DNA of 64,000 bases from Pseudobacteriovorax sp. (GCA_013215145.1 JABSRP010000015.1:62001-126000), one strand, 5' to 3'; numbered from the stretch's first letter, positions 35,431-45,168 are shown. Made by a program: numbers and translations. The notes: generated by a model not told the origin, from the letters alone.

Positions 35431-35961
35431 TTGAGACGTTTATGGACTGTAGGTAGTTTAGCATTACTGTTGTCAGGTTGCGTTACCATGCGGCCGCCCC
35501 ACCAGGGAGTGGGACAAGAGAGGCCAAGTCAGAACCAAGAGATTGACGAAGGCGCATCGACTCAGGAATCCCAGCTAGAAGAGCCTCGTAAGCCTAAAAA
35601 AATTAGGCCGGTTATCCGTAATAGCCCGAGACAAAAATCTAATGGGGCTGTCAATCATCTTATTTCGAAAGCCAATAAAGCTCAAAGGGATGGCGATTTT
35701 GCTACGGCGGAATCTTACCTAGAAAGGGCTTATCGGATATCACATCGCGATCCACGGGTATCTCTAGCTATGGCTGAAGTGCTATTCGCTCAGGAAAAAC
35801 CGTCCCAGTCGGAGCAATGGGCTTTGAGGTCTATTGGTTTACTTCGAAATCAGCAGGTAATTATGCTGCGCAAAGCATGGGAGTTGGTGTCTCAATGTCG
35901 GATCGAGATGGGCGACTATGAAGGCGCGCGAACGGCGCGCCTAAAAGCAAAATCATATTAA
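35431..35961 (+). CDS. TPR-type lipoprotein, LpoP-like candidate activator of PBP1b
   Basis: 176 residues from TTG 35431, with GGAGGT (inside the last codons of mrcB) four bases upstream. The signal peptide ends in lipobox LLSGC (Cys16), followed by a long polar linker rich in Gln/Glu/Pro (about 20-70). Residues about 75-176 contain TPR-like helices (KANKAQRDGDFATAESYLERAY and ALRSIGLLRNQ). This is the layout of Pseudomonas LpoP, an outer-membrane lipoprotein with TPR-like repeats, encoded next to its PBP1b and stimulating it. Function here is inferred from position and layout. Confidence 0.7.
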   Translation: MRRLWTVGSLALLLSGCVTMRPPHQGVGQERPSQNQEIDEGASTQESQLEEPRKPKKIRPVIRNSPRQKSNGAVNHLISKANKAQRDGDFATAESYLERAYRISHRDPRVSLAMAEVLFAQEKPSQSEQWALRSIGLLRNQQVIMLRKAWELVSQCRIEMGDYEGARTARLKAKSY

Positions 35962-35969
35962 TCTGAAGA

Positions 35970-37571
35970 TCAGTCGGCTATGAAGGGTGTGCGGTCAAAC
36001 TCTCCGCCGCCAACACTATTTCTTATGAGTACTGAGCTAAGAGTACTTCTTTCGATATACTGCCTCCAGTAGCCATTGGGAAATACAGATTCATACCAAA
36101 AGCGATCACCGTCTCTGAGGCGAAGAAACTGTTCAACAATAATACTTGTGAAAGTTGGGCCAATTAGGCTACCGAATAATGGTTGTTCAGATAGCCCTCC
36201 AACCCATAAATCAATACGATCAGGGCTATCGTATACGCTACGCAAGCTCTGAGCTAGGCTTTGATCGAGAGTAATCCCTTGTGGGTCGAACTGATCGAGT
36301 TTCAGAAAACGTTCGATTCTTGGATAGCCAAGTGCTTCTCTCATATCGTTGTATGACGGCAACTCGTGGTCACGTCCCCTTTGAATATTGAGCGCCGCAA
36401 GGTCTGATCCTGGTGATCCCGGAGGTCCGAAAAGAAAACTGCGAACGTCTTCAACGATCTTAACATCGATGGCTTGAGCCTTACCTTTGCCAAACCCTGC
36501 AAGGATCGGTTCAGGCCCGAAGTCTAAAAAGATTTCAGGCTGGAAGAATAGGTCCTTAAGATTGACGGGAATCGTTTCGCCAAAATCTAGGATTTGAAGT
36601 TGGCTCGATAGCATGGAATGACCAAAGCGAAATGCAGCTGTAGAAAAACTGTTGCTAATCCGCGGATCGATAGAAGAATTATAACCTGTATACGGTGGTA
36701 GTGGACGACCTATGAGTTTAGGTAGGAATTCCTCGAAGGTAATGCGCTGCATAATACCGCCCAAAACCATCCTTGCCATCTGGTAGGTTTCCTCCTCTGA
36801 AATGCCTGGATGCTGTTGCCTAACAATAGGAACCAGTCGATTGTGCTCTCGCATGAAAATCGTATGCATAGCTGTAAGACCAACGTGCTCATTGGCTCTG
36901 GCGTCCCCTGCTGCAAAAAGTCCGCGTCTGCCTGTATTGCCGTCGTCGGTTGGTACGTCATCTATCAGAGGAAGGAATTCGTCTCCACTAAAGGCTAAGT
37001 ATGCTGGCTCAATATCATCTCGTAGCAATCGTGCCGTTCTTTGGTCGGAACCGTAAACCTGAGAGGCATCAATAAAACTAGTGATTGTGTTGACTGGAAG
37101 GCGTTCGTTGTTTCTTGAGACGGATTTAGAACGAGTGAAACGGATAACTTGTGTACCTGTATTCCTTGGGTCCAGTACCCGATCTCCTCTTGGGACAGGA
37201 ATAGGCATCTGCTCACCATTCTCATCGCCAGGTATCAAGGTAATATCATGATCTAAGAATTGTCCCCAAAGCCAAAATAGATCACTAAAGTTATGTTGAA
37301 TATGAGTTTGCGATTCTTGCCTTGCGATGGCGTTACTAATTACGCGGGCACTAGGTAAACTTCGTGGGGCGACTCCATATTCTGCATCAAAATTATTGAT
37401 GACTGGTCGACCAGCGCGGTTGCGTCCTGCACTTCCCCAGTTCGGTCTTTCTATATTGTTTCGCGAACCATTAATGGTTCTAAATTCCTCGGGTAGGTTA
37501 CTTTGGGCGAGAATAGGCAAGCTGGTAAATAGTGACGCAGCAAGTATCAACGCTTTAGGGTGATGGCTCAT
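35970..37571 (-). CDS. Exported animal-type haem peroxidase
   Basis: 533 residues from ATG 37571 (AAGGAGAG upstream; an in-frame ATG at 37598 is less likely). Signal peptide about residues 1-22 (ILAASLFTSLPILAQ). Peroxidase-cyclooxygenase superfamily motifs: distal His in WGQFLDHDIT, the Ca-site-like TSFIDASQVYGSD, MREHNRL and the proximal His in FRFGHSML. Bacterial members resemble peroxinectins and lactoperoxidase and make oxidants from H2O2 and halides. It is exported to the periplasm or outside. Its end is 8 bp from the convergent TPR lipoprotein gene. Confidence 0.9.
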   Translation of the reverse strand: MSHHPKALILAASLFTSLPILAQSNLPEEFRTINGSRNNIERPNWGSAGRNRAGRPVINNFDAEYGVAPRSLPSARVISNAIARQESQTHIQHNFSDLFWLWGQFLDHDITLIPGDENGEQMPIPVPRGDRVLDPRNTGTQVIRFTRSKSVSRNNERLPVNTITSFIDASQVYGSDQRTARLLRDDIEPAYLAFSGDEFLPLIDDVPTDDGNTGRRGLFAAGDARANEHVGLTAMHTIFMREHNRLVPIVRQQHPGISEEETYQMARMVLGGIMQRITFEEFLPKLIGRPLPPYTGYNSSIDPRISNSFSTAAFRFGHSMLSSQLQILDFGETIPVNLKDLFFQPEIFLDFGPEPILAGFGKGKAQAIDVKIVEDVRSFLFGPPGSPGSDLAALNIQRGRDHELPSYNDMREALGYPRIERFLKLDQFDPQGITLDQSLAQSLRSVYDSPDRIDLWVGGLSEQPLFGSLIGPTFTSIIVEQFLRLRDGDRFWYESVFPNGYWRQYIERSTLSSVLIRNSVGGGEFDRTPFIAD

Positions 37572-37902
37572 GATCTCTCCTTTAGTTTCATGATTCAAAG
37601 TGGCTTCTAAGCACTATGGGCTTTTTGAAAATGCCGTAGAGAAAAAAAATTCTCAAAGACTATTAACGAATGAGTCAAGAAAGTGATCTGCAAGCAAAAG
37701 CCGTTGTTCCATCTTCCTACGTCTTATTACTTTTACCTAGAATTTCGATTAGTCGATTAAAGGGGTGGAAAACATCCGAACGTCGATACAATTAAAAAAT
37801 TCCACGTTACTGTAGTTACTTACGTCTACAGTGGGAGTTATGTTAGAATCTGGTCGTTACTAGCAAGAAAGTTTCTATGTTAACAAGGTTCGGGAGGGTA
37901 TC
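37572..37902. other. Intergenic region between peroxidase and DUF4336 genes
   Basis: About 330 bp between divergent genes. It holds a dyad at 37809-37832 and otherwise no ORF, RNA-like fold or repeat that I can support. Confidence 0.5.
37809..37832. promoter_or_regulatory. Dyad upstream of DUF4336 gene
   Basis: ACTGTAG and CTACAGT form perfect 7-bp arms 10 bases apart, about 70 bp before the GTG start. Candidate operator. Confidence 0.3.
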
Positions 37903-38604
37903 GTGTCGTTCGTTGAAGAAACAGTTTCTGAAAATGTCATATGTTTTAAGGCTGAACTGGAATTGCTTGGGCTTCCTTTTGGAACGCGATCAACACTCAT
38001 TCGACTAGCTGATCAAAGTCTTATGCTGATTTCACCCATTAAGATTTGCGACGCTCTTGAAGCGCGGATACGAGAATTTGGTCAATTAAAATATGTGATA
38101 GCGCCAAATAAATTTCATCATCTATACATCAGTCGTTACCCCAAGGCTTTCCCCGATGTGACGCTCTATTACGCAAGTGGTCTCTGGTCTAAGGTAGCTA
38201 CGAGAGCCCCCCAGTATAAATATCATCACAAGCTGGCTGAAAAAGGAATGCCTTGGGATAAAGAAGTTACGACGACTTATGTTCAAGATGCGCCTATGCT
38301 AGACGAGTTTACGTTCTTCCTAGAACGCGATAAAGTACTTGTGACCACCGATTTGTTTTTTAATTTTCCCGCCAATCTAAATCTGACATTGACCTCACGA
38401 TTGTTGGCCAAATTGATGGGAATTGTTCCCGGTGCAGTTTCAAGATCTATGCTCATGAAAATTGCCACGAAAAATAAGGAAGCTCTGAAAGGAATATTCC
38501 TAGACTCCAAAGAAAAGGGGGTAAAATCTGTAATCTGTGCTCACGGAAACATTACGACTGAGAATGCTGACGAATTCATAGATCGTGTTATCGCTCTCAT
38601 TTAA
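37903..38604 (+). CDS. DUF4336 family protein (metallo-beta-lactamase-like)
   Basis: 233 residues from GTG 37903 with GGGAGGG upstream. The PFGTRSTLIRL, LMLISPI, VIAPNKFHHLYI and DLFFNFP blocks match DUF4336, a family distantly related to metallo-beta-lactamase-fold hydrolases. The HH in NKFHHL and the CAHGN near the end could hold metal. Cytoplasmic, substrate unknown. Confidence 0.75.
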   Translation: MSFVEETVSENVICFKAELELLGLPFGTRSTLIRLADQSLMLISPIKICDALEARIREFGQLKYVIAPNKFHHLYISRYPKAFPDVTLYYASGLWSKVATRAPQYKYHHKLAEKGMPWDKEVTTTYVQDAPMLDEFTFFLERDKVLVTTDLFFNFPANLNLTLTSRLLAKLMGIVPGAVSRSMLMKIATKNKEALKGIFLDSKEKGVKSVICAHGNITTENADEFIDRVIALI

Positions 38605-38648
38605 GTTGGAAAAAAGGCAGACAGATCTCTGCCGAGATCTACGCAAGC

Positions 38649-41345
38649 CTAGAGAGATATTCCAATCGGAAGAGATTCGCCAAATAGGTTTTCGAAATCT
38701 TTGGTATCAATAGGTACATAGTCGGAAATGAGAGCAGAGTATCCCTCGCATTTGGGTAGGGTTTTTAACTTATCGAGGACCTGAGTCCTGATCTCCACTC
38801 CAATATCAAGCTCTCTGTGATTGACAACCCGACAAACCAAAGAGTAAAGATGGGGTAATGCTCGGTAGCTTTTCTGACTATGATTGAGCGTCAATAGCGA
38901 TCGGACCCAGGGTTCGACAAAACTGGGTCGAATAGTGTGGACGGCTGAACCATGTAATGGCACCCGACTGGCCAGCCGCGCTAAGCAAAAAAGCTTGGCA
39001 TCGATACAATCCTTTTTTCCTGATAGGATATCTTGGACTAAAAGATCACCAAGCTGGATTTTTTTCTGAATGTCAATATATTCAAGCGAGCCTGCCAAAA
39101 GGAAGAGCTCCGCAGACGTATTTACTTTCTTTTTTATCGAAGGGTAAATTTTTGCAAAAATAGTCTCTTGCTGTGGCTTATTTAGACCCCCCGCAACCCG
39201 ACGCCATAAAATATACCACTGAATTTGGGCTCTAGTTTCTTTCGGAAAGGTCAGGCCTGATTGAAACATGGGCCAGACTTTGTCCATAAGTTCTATATCT
39301 TTGGAGTGACCGAAGCCAGGCCTCAGGCAATATCCAGCGAGATTCAGCCACACTGATTCGTGCTCCAGTGATCGGCCCCGACGATGGATTCCCACGAGTA
39401 AGTCCTGGGCGATTTGCCTCAGAAGTTCTATACCCCATTCAGCTTTGGCTAATTCCAAGTGGGTTTCGAGCTCGGAAACAAGTTTACTAGGCTTTTGGTC
39501 ATGCTTAACTTTTTTACCAAAAAGAGACTTAATCGCCAACTCGCACTTTAGATTGAGTGTCGGTGTTGCCATTGCTGGGAGACCTTCTTCTTTAGAGGAA
39601 TCCTCAACTTGCGACAAGTTGAAAACTAAAGGCCATTGGAGCGGTGAGTCGGATTCGGTAGCTTCTAAGCAGTATAGCTGAAGGCTATTATTCTGTGATA
39701 GATGAGACTTGATAGTTAGAGGTAGGGTTTTATTACCTTTGTTTTTGCTGACTAGTTTGGTGGAGAGGTCGGCAAGCACGAGATCAGTAGATTCGAGCTC
39801 AAGGATGGTCCCTACAGGAATCGGAGCGCTATCTCTAGTTCTCAGAGTAAATCGAGAGGTTTCGTTTATAAGGCCTTTTAGCTCTGCTTGAATATTAATC
39901 TCGGAACCATAAGCCTGGTCTTTGCTAACGACACATAGTCCAGCAGGTTTGCCTCCAGGTCGCGCCACTTCTATCAAAAGATTGCGAGGGTAATGTGCTT
40001 CGATAGTGGTACCTGAGTTCTCTTTATAATAAAGATAGTAAGCGCCGCCAAGACAAATTGCATTGCTATACTCGGCTTGGTGAAGGATTTCAACTGGAGT
40101 CTCCTGCCATGAATTGATAACTTCGACCAACGTCTCTCTCAGCAAAGAAGCCTTGGATGTACCCCCCGCAAAAAGCACATAATCCACCTCAGTGTGATCC
40201 AGAAATGCCGCGAGATGGCGGGTGAAAGCAACATCTTGCTCGTAAGGAAGCCCCCATTCTTTCAGAGTCGCCTCGCTGCGAGTGGGTCTAGAATCGCGGG
40301 AGCAATGAGGTAAGAAGTTAGCGACAATGGTTTTAATTTCGGCAGAGGTGATGGCAACACTGAGAGTATTGGCAAAGATATCAGCAGAATCAAGGCTAAG
40401 GGAAATATGAAACTCATCGTCTTCGTTTTCTGAGGCAAAAGCATTTTCTTTTGTTTGTCTAGACCATGAAATAAGTTCCGCCCAGTTCTTTGAAGACAAA
40501 CTTTGCCCAGAGTCTGTTAGCTTAGATTCTAATTCAGAAGCAATCGCCATATCCAAGTTGTCACCACCCAATAAGATATGTGGGCTTACTTTTTCTCGTA
40601 GAATAGACTTATCAGAACTGTGAACTTTTAACAGACTAAAGTCGCTAGTACCTCCACCAATATCACAGACAAGGATATTCTTGTCAGCAGATACGGATGC
40701 AAAGGCATCTTGATGATCAGAAAGCCAACAATAGAAGGCCGCCTGAGGTTCTTCTAAAAATTCTGTACTTTCGGGATATCCCGCAGACAGACTTGCTTCC
40801 ACTGTAGATTGTTGAGAAATGATTGAGAATGAAGCTGGCACTGTGATAGTGATTTTTTGGTCAGTAAATTCTTCCTCGTGCTCCAAACCCACCTGATATG
40901 TCCATGAGAGTCGAATATGCTCAAGAAGAAGTTCTGTGACTTCGAAAGGAGAAATGCGTTGGTCACCGATGACATGGTCTGAGTTCCAGGGAAGTGATGG
41001 CTCCTTCGGTGCGATACCTTTGTGTGCCAGCCAGCTTTTTGCCGAATGAATGACCCGACCAGGCTCCGTGAGCGATCGCCTCTTAGCATCGATACCAATA
41101 ATATATTTAGCTGAGAAATTTTCTGGATGAATAGGAAGTTTTCTTGCGTTTCGCTTGATCTCGCCCTTACCCAAACAATAGACAAAACTTGGAAGATAGG
41201 GTAGCTCTACGACTCCATCACCATCCCATTGCATTATATTAAGAATTTTCGGTTCTTTGTCTTCAGAATTATTATCGACAAAGGAGACAACACAATTGGT
41301 TGTACCTAAGTCAATCGAGATTAAAAATCGAGATGTCCTCTTCAT
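38649..41345 (-). CDS. Hsp70-family protein with long C-terminal extension
   Basis: 898 residues. The ATPase domain has IDLGTTNCVVSFVD near residue 11, CDIGGGTSDFSLL and LFAGGTSKASLL. The substrate-binding-like region is divergent, and about 300 further helical residues (from about 600) extend beyond usual DnaK length, in the manner of the DUF3731 region found in the second Hsp70 of such pairs. It lacks the DnaK EEVD-type tail. Start overlaps the stop of the Hsp70 upstream (41342-41345). Client and partners unknown; no DnaJ or GrpE gene is nearby. Confidence 0.85.
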   Translation of the reverse strand: MKRTSRFLISIDLGTTNCVVSFVDNNSEDKEPKILNIMQWDGDGVVELPYLPSFVYCLGKGEIKRNARKLPIHPENFSAKYIIGIDAKRRSLTEPGRVIHSAKSWLAHKGIAPKEPSLPWNSDHVIGDQRISPFEVTELLLEHIRLSWTYQVGLEHEEEFTDQKITITVPASFSIISQQSTVEASLSAGYPESTEFLEEPQAAFYCWLSDHQDAFASVSADKNILVCDIGGGTSDFSLLKVHSSDKSILREKVSPHILLGGDNLDMAIASELESKLTDSGQSLSSKNWAELISWSRQTKENAFASENEDDEFHISLSLDSADIFANTLSVAITSAEIKTIVANFLPHCSRDSRPTRSEATLKEWGLPYEQDVAFTRHLAAFLDHTEVDYVLFAGGTSKASLLRETLVEVINSWQETPVEILHQAEYSNAICLGGAYYLYYKENSGTTIEAHYPRNLLIEVARPGGKPAGLCVVSKDQAYGSEINIQAELKGLINETSRFTLRTRDSAPIPVGTILELESTDLVLADLSTKLVSKNKGNKTLPLTIKSHLSQNNSLQLYCLEATESDSPLQWPLVFNLSQVEDSSKEEGLPAMATPTLNLKCELAIKSLFGKKVKHDQKPSKLVSELETHLELAKAEWGIELLRQIAQDLLVGIHRRGRSLEHESVWLNLAGYCLRPGFGHSKDIELMDKVWPMFQSGLTFPKETRAQIQWYILWRRVAGGLNKPQQETIFAKIYPSIKKKVNTSAELFLLAGSLEYIDIQKKIQLGDLLVQDILSGKKDCIDAKLFCLARLASRVPLHGSAVHTIRPSFVEPWVRSLLTLNHSQKSYRALPHLYSLVCRVVNHRELDIGVEIRTQVLDKLKTLPKCEGYSALISDYVPIDTKDFENLFGESLPIGISL

Positions 41346-43069
41346 GATTCAATATCCAGGGCTAGGTTCCAGGTTGAGCTTTCGTCTAAGGATGTCAGAG
41401 ACAAATCTAAGGTGCCCACCTCAGAGACATGAGCTTTGAGAGAAACGGGAACCAAAGCTCCTTTTTCTTCGGATTCAATCGTAGTTTGAACAGGAAACTG
41501 GCTATCTAGTGTTAACTCAGGACGTTTGACTACTGTTCCAAGAGTGTCTTTGGTCCGGCTACCACTTTCATAGAATTTAAATTGTACCTTTTCGCCGGTT
41601 TTTAAAGCAAAAGTTCTGTCCTTCAATACTAAAGTTTGGCCTTGTTCCGTACCAACTGGCACCAAACAAACCGCATTTTTTTCAGGTTTTTTTCCCGGTA
41701 TAGGCATCCTGCTGCTCTGTATCTCTAAATAATAGGAATGAGAGGTGGCGGCAAGGATCTTAACGCCCTCACCTGATGCCTTAAGTTCAGAGTAATATGC
41801 TGCTCCGTGAGCAACGGCCAAATTTAGATTGTCGTTATTCAAGACCTTAACGGGTTCCTCTGAAAACTGATTAATGGTGGCTAGAATTGCCTCTTGAAAC
41901 TCCTTTGGCTGCATAGTCCCGCCATTGAATAGAATGTGGCTTGGGGAAAGAACCTTATTTTCGCCTTGCTGGTAACTACTTAAGTCATGATTGGATCCAG
42001 CAGCATCGCGTAAAAACTTTACGATGTGTCGAGAGATCACTGGATCATTTGCGTAGGGAAGCCCAAAGTCTGCAATAACGCTGTTACTTTCGTCAGGTAT
42101 ATCATCAATAGTAGCTTTAGGGAAAAAGCCGCAGACGAGAGTCTCCAAGAGCCAGTCTTTACGAATTGTAAAGGAGATCGCACTTGCAAAAATATCGCTA
42201 CTTCTACTAGCCACTGATATTTGATAGTCTTGGTCTTCAGAATTCAGTAGATGTTCTTTAGCTTGCCTGACTGCATGAATTAAGGACTGAAATTGCCATT
42301 CATCAAGCTCCTCTCCTTTCTCACTTTGCTCTTCACTTAAGTAATGAGCTAATGTGAGATCCATATTGTCCCCCCCGAGGAGAAGGTGGGGGCCAACGGC
42401 TATCCTTTCTAAAGCTAGCTCGCCTTGATTTTCCGTAATCGAGACCAAGCTAAAATCAGTAGTTCCACCTCCTACATCACAAACGAACACAAGATCACCT
42501 ACTGCAAGCTCGTCTCTCCAGTTACTCTGGTTCTTCGATAGCCACGAGTATAGAGCTGCTAATGGTTCTTCGAGAAGAGTCAGAGACGTGAGTCCAGACT
42601 CGTAAGCAGCTTTTTGGGTTAGCTTGCGAGCCACCTCATCAAAAGATGCGGGTACAGTGAGTACAATTGGTGTCGTTTCCCAAGTAATTTTGTCGAGGGA
42701 TCCTTCCATTAGCGCAGTCAAGATCTCCTTCGTCGCCTGTAAGGGTGATAATTTATGCTCGCTAGTTGATTGCCAGGGGAGTATGGGTTTTTGCCGATCA
42801 ATGGAATCTAAGCACAGCCAAGACTTTGCCGATAGAATGGTATTGCTAGGCTGATCAACGCTTTGCTCTCGCGCATGGGCTCCGACTTTTAATGCGCCGT
42901 CAGAGGTGATCAGTATCGCCGAAGGCAAGGTGCTGCAAGAAAGTTTTTCAGAGGAACCGACCCACTGGTCGATATCAATGGTCTTTATACCTTGGTTTTT
43001 TGTGGCTAAAGCTACCGCTGAGTTGGAGGTTCCTAAATCGATACCTATATAGGACTGAGAAGAATTCAT
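41342..43069 (-). CDS. Hsp70-family protein
   Basis: 575 residues from ATG 43069 (TTG at 43084 is an alternative start). ATPase motifs: IGIDLGTSNSAVALAT, CDVGGGTTDFSLV and LFNGGTMQPKEF. The C-terminal part is a short beta-rich substrate-like domain. It differs from DnaK in most motifs outside the nucleotide site. It is the middle gene of a DUF2760/Hsp70/Hsp70 unit: 29 bp from the DUF2760 gene upstream and translationally coupled to the longer Hsp70 downstream. Confidence 0.88.
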   Translation of the reverse strand: MNSSQSYIGIDLGTSNSAVALATKNQGIKTIDIDQWVGSSEKLSCSTLPSAILITSDGALKVGAHAREQSVDQPSNTILSAKSWLCLDSIDRQKPILPWQSTSEHKLSPLQATKEILTALMEGSLDKITWETTPIVLTVPASFDEVARKLTQKAAYESGLTSLTLLEEPLAALYSWLSKNQSNWRDELAVGDLVFVCDVGGGTTDFSLVSITENQGELALERIAVGPHLLLGGDNMDLTLAHYLSEEQSEKGEELDEWQFQSLIHAVRQAKEHLLNSEDQDYQISVASRSSDIFASAISFTIRKDWLLETLVCGFFPKATIDDIPDESNSVIADFGLPYANDPVISRHIVKFLRDAAGSNHDLSSYQQGENKVLSPSHILFNGGTMQPKEFQEAILATINQFSEEPVKVLNNDNLNLAVAHGAAYYSELKASGEGVKILAATSHSYYLEIQSSRMPIPGKKPEKNAVCLVPVGTEQGQTLVLKDRTFALKTGEKVQFKFYESGSRTKDTLGTVVKRPELTLDSQFPVQTTIESEEKGALVPVSLKAHVSEVGTLDLSLTSLDESSTWNLALDIES

Positions 43070-43098
43070 ATATGTCTTTCGCAACTTCGTCTATGGGG

Positions 43099-43887
43099 TT
43101 ATAATTTGACTTCTGCCGGAGAAATGATTTTTAATTCGTTATCCTGAGGTCCGATTTGTTTGGGAAGGTTGACTTTGGTCGTTTGCCAACCCTTGTGAAC
43201 TAATTTTCCCGTTTTAGGCAGCGTGCTATTGCTCTCGCCAATGAGTTTGTACTGAATCAACTCCGATGGATTTGAGACTGTTATATCGCTACCTTCTCGA
43301 GTCTCCGCTATAGGTTTAAAGTCGAAGTATTGCTGCAGTATCTCTCGGCATCCTTGATGAACAACACGAGACGCGGCGCCTACCTTGTCGTCTGGATATT
43401 TGGATATGTCACCCATTACGAAATCTACGAACCGACCGTGTTTTTGAAGGCTAGATAGCATGGAAAGTACGGAAGACTCGGGGTTGTTCGATTTTGCCTG
43501 CTCCAGTTCCAACTCAACTTTTTTGGTTTTGTCTTTCTGGATTTGGTGGTTGCGATAAAGCTGTTCGAAGTTCCTTTTTTGTGTTGCAAGCTCCTCGGAA
43601 AGCGATTCCATTTGTAACTTTATATCTGCCTTTTCATTTTCTATCTCTTTGGTCTTTTTAGCTAACAGACCTTGTTCTTGAGCATGCCTGATTGTCTGGT
43701 TCTCTAAGTGCTTTTGAATACCAACGGCTTTTTTTGCAAGGAAAAACTGGCGAATGCCCAATGTCATCATAAGTGTCCACAGGCCAATCATGGCAATGTC
43801 GTGTGACGATTCAGGGATTATCTGTATATCTGTCCGACTTGCTAAGATCGTTAAGACAATGCCAATAAGGGATACTATCAATATCAC
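43099..43887 (-). CDS. DUF2760-family membrane protein of Hsp70 pair
   Basis: 262 residues from GTG 43887, with GGAGGT six bases upstream. Two short hydrophobic segments at the N-terminus (ILIVSLIGIVLTILA and MIGLWTLMMTLGIRQFF) anchor it, followed by a coiled coil (about 55-130: KKTKEIENEKADIKLQME). The rest (about 140-262) is the conserved DUF2760 domain with VHQGCREILQQYFDF and KLVHKGWQTTKVNLP. It probably tethers the two Hsp70 proteins to the membrane. That role is inferred only from co-occurrence and topology. Confidence 0.8.
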   Translation of the reverse strand: MILIVSLIGIVLTILASRTDIQIIPESSHDIAMIGLWTLMMTLGIRQFFLAKKAVGIQKHLENQTIRHAQEQGLLAKKTKEIENEKADIKLQMESLSEELATQKRNFEQLYRNHQIQKDKTKKVELELEQAKSNNPESSVLSMLSSLQKHGRFVDFVMGDISKYPDDKVGAASRVVHQGCREILQQYFDFKPIAETREGSDITVSNPSELIQYKLIGESNSTLPKTGKLVHKGWQTTKVNLPKQIGPQDNELKIISPAEVKL

Positions 43888-44046
43888 GGTGTTACCTCCA
43901 GTTTAAAGCAAGGCCTTTTTGTAGCTAAGTCAAGGAGCTCACACAAGCAGAATTGGCGAAATTTCCGTCGGCGCGCGACTGGGACTAACTATTTTCCTTT
44001 AGGATCCGAAGAGATATCCATCGTTTGAACCGCATTGAGGATCAAC

Positions 44047-44691
44047 ATGAATAAATTTGCGGGAGCTTTAATTATTGCGCTTGGGTTTATGAATTTGACT
44101 GCTTACGGGGGTGTCGATATTGCGCCTTACTACAGCATCAAGTCCACAAAATCCGTCACACCTGGCAAAAAGAGTACAGAAACAGAAAAAATTCGCCAAC
44201 GAGAGGAATTTGGAATCAAGGCAAGTGTCAAGTTTTGGCGTTTGATGGCCTTCCAGTTTTCCCTCGGGCAAAGTAATCTCACCACCACGGAAAAGGTGTC
44301 CGAGGTCGTGGACGAGTACGACGAAATCGATTTTGCGACGGAATTGGACCTCGATACGAGCAACCCAGATAAAGACATCCGGATCAAAGAAACGCAAAAT
44401 GTAGGCAAGCTTTCGTTTACCTTAGATCCTAGTTTTTCCATCTTTATTCTGCGCTTTAAGTTGGGAATCACGGCCCGTCAACGAATTATCGAGAAATCGG
44501 AGACTGGGCTTGAAGACGTCACAATTACCGAAGGACCGACCTATAAACCTCATTCAGGATTTGGTTTTGGGGTTAAGTTGACGAGAAAAATGTATTGGAT
44601 GGCTGAGTATGAGTTCTATCATTACAAGTATCCACCCGATATCGAGCCCTTTGAAAGGGAGTTATCGGTGTCGTTTGGAGTATCCATCTAA
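44047..44691 (+). CDS. Predicted outer-membrane beta-barrel, 214 aa
   Basis: Start ATG 44047 with GAGG seven bases upstream. Signal peptide about 1-21 (FAGALIIALGFMNLTAYG). The rest alternates polar and hydrophobic residues with periodic Tyr/Phe (GFGFGVKLTRKMYWMAEYEFYHY) and ends in a hydrophobic VSFGVSI strand, like an 8-stranded OMP fold. No family assigned. It stands alone between the DUF2760 and ApaG genes. Confidence 0.65.
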   Translation: MNKFAGALIIALGFMNLTAYGGVDIAPYYSIKSTKSVTPGKKSTETEKIRQREEFGIKASVKFWRLMAFQFSLGQSNLTTTEKVSEVVDEYDEIDFATELDLDTSNPDKDIRIKETQNVGKLSFTLDPSFSIFILRFKLGITARQRIIEKSETGLEDVTITEGPTYKPHSGFGFGVKLTRKMYWMAEYEFYHYKYPPDIEPFERELSVSFGVSI

Positions 44692-44733
44692 TTTATCGTA
44701 GGTGGTGCGATGCCATTTTTTCTTGGCCAAAGA

Positions 44734-45168
44734 CTAGGTATTTGGCGACAAGTGGCTGGTATTTGGTGCGTTTCTGCTACCCGCTGCTATGGATTTGTCC
44801 TGAGGTCGCAGGAAGAATAAGGGAATCCTAACCTCAAACTCGTAGTTGTCGGGACCCAGCATATAATATTTGCCACGCATATTCCCCGTGGGTGTTACCA
44901 AGGGGCACCCACTGGTGTATTTAAATGTCTCCCCCGATCGAATGATGGGCTGCTTCCCTACCACACCATCTCCGATGACATGCTCTTCGTGACCATTGCC
45001 ATCACGGATAATCCAGTGCCGACTCAACAACTGACAGGATGTTGGACCATGGTTTGTCACCGAAACCGAATAGGAATAGATGTAATAGTAGTGGTCACCA
45101 CTAAACTCTTTGGAAACAAACTCTGGCTCTACAGATACCTCGATATCAAGGGAACGCTGCGAGTACAT
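44734..45168 (-). CDS. apaG: ApaG protein
   Basis: 144 residues from ATG 45168, with GGAGGG upstream; an ATG at 45201 lacks homologous sequence. SVTNHGPTSCQLLSRHWIIRDGNGHEEHV, here cut into VTNHGPTSCQLLSRHW and IRDGNGHEEHV, and VGKQPIIRSGETFKYTSG, are the ApaG (DUF525) fold: a single Fn3-like beta-sandwich. Role in cation homeostasis/Ap4A metabolism is unsettled. The C-terminal 20 residues (SIAAGSRNAPNTSHL) extend beyond the usual length. Confidence 0.92.
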   Translation of the reverse strand: MYSQRSLDIEVSVEPEFVSKEFSGDHYYYIYSYSVSVTNHGPTSCQLLSRHWIIRDGNGHEEHVIGDGVVGKQPIIRSGETFKYTSGCPLVTPTGNMRGKYYMLGPDNYEFEVRIPLFFLRPQDKSIAAGSRNAPNTSHLSPNT

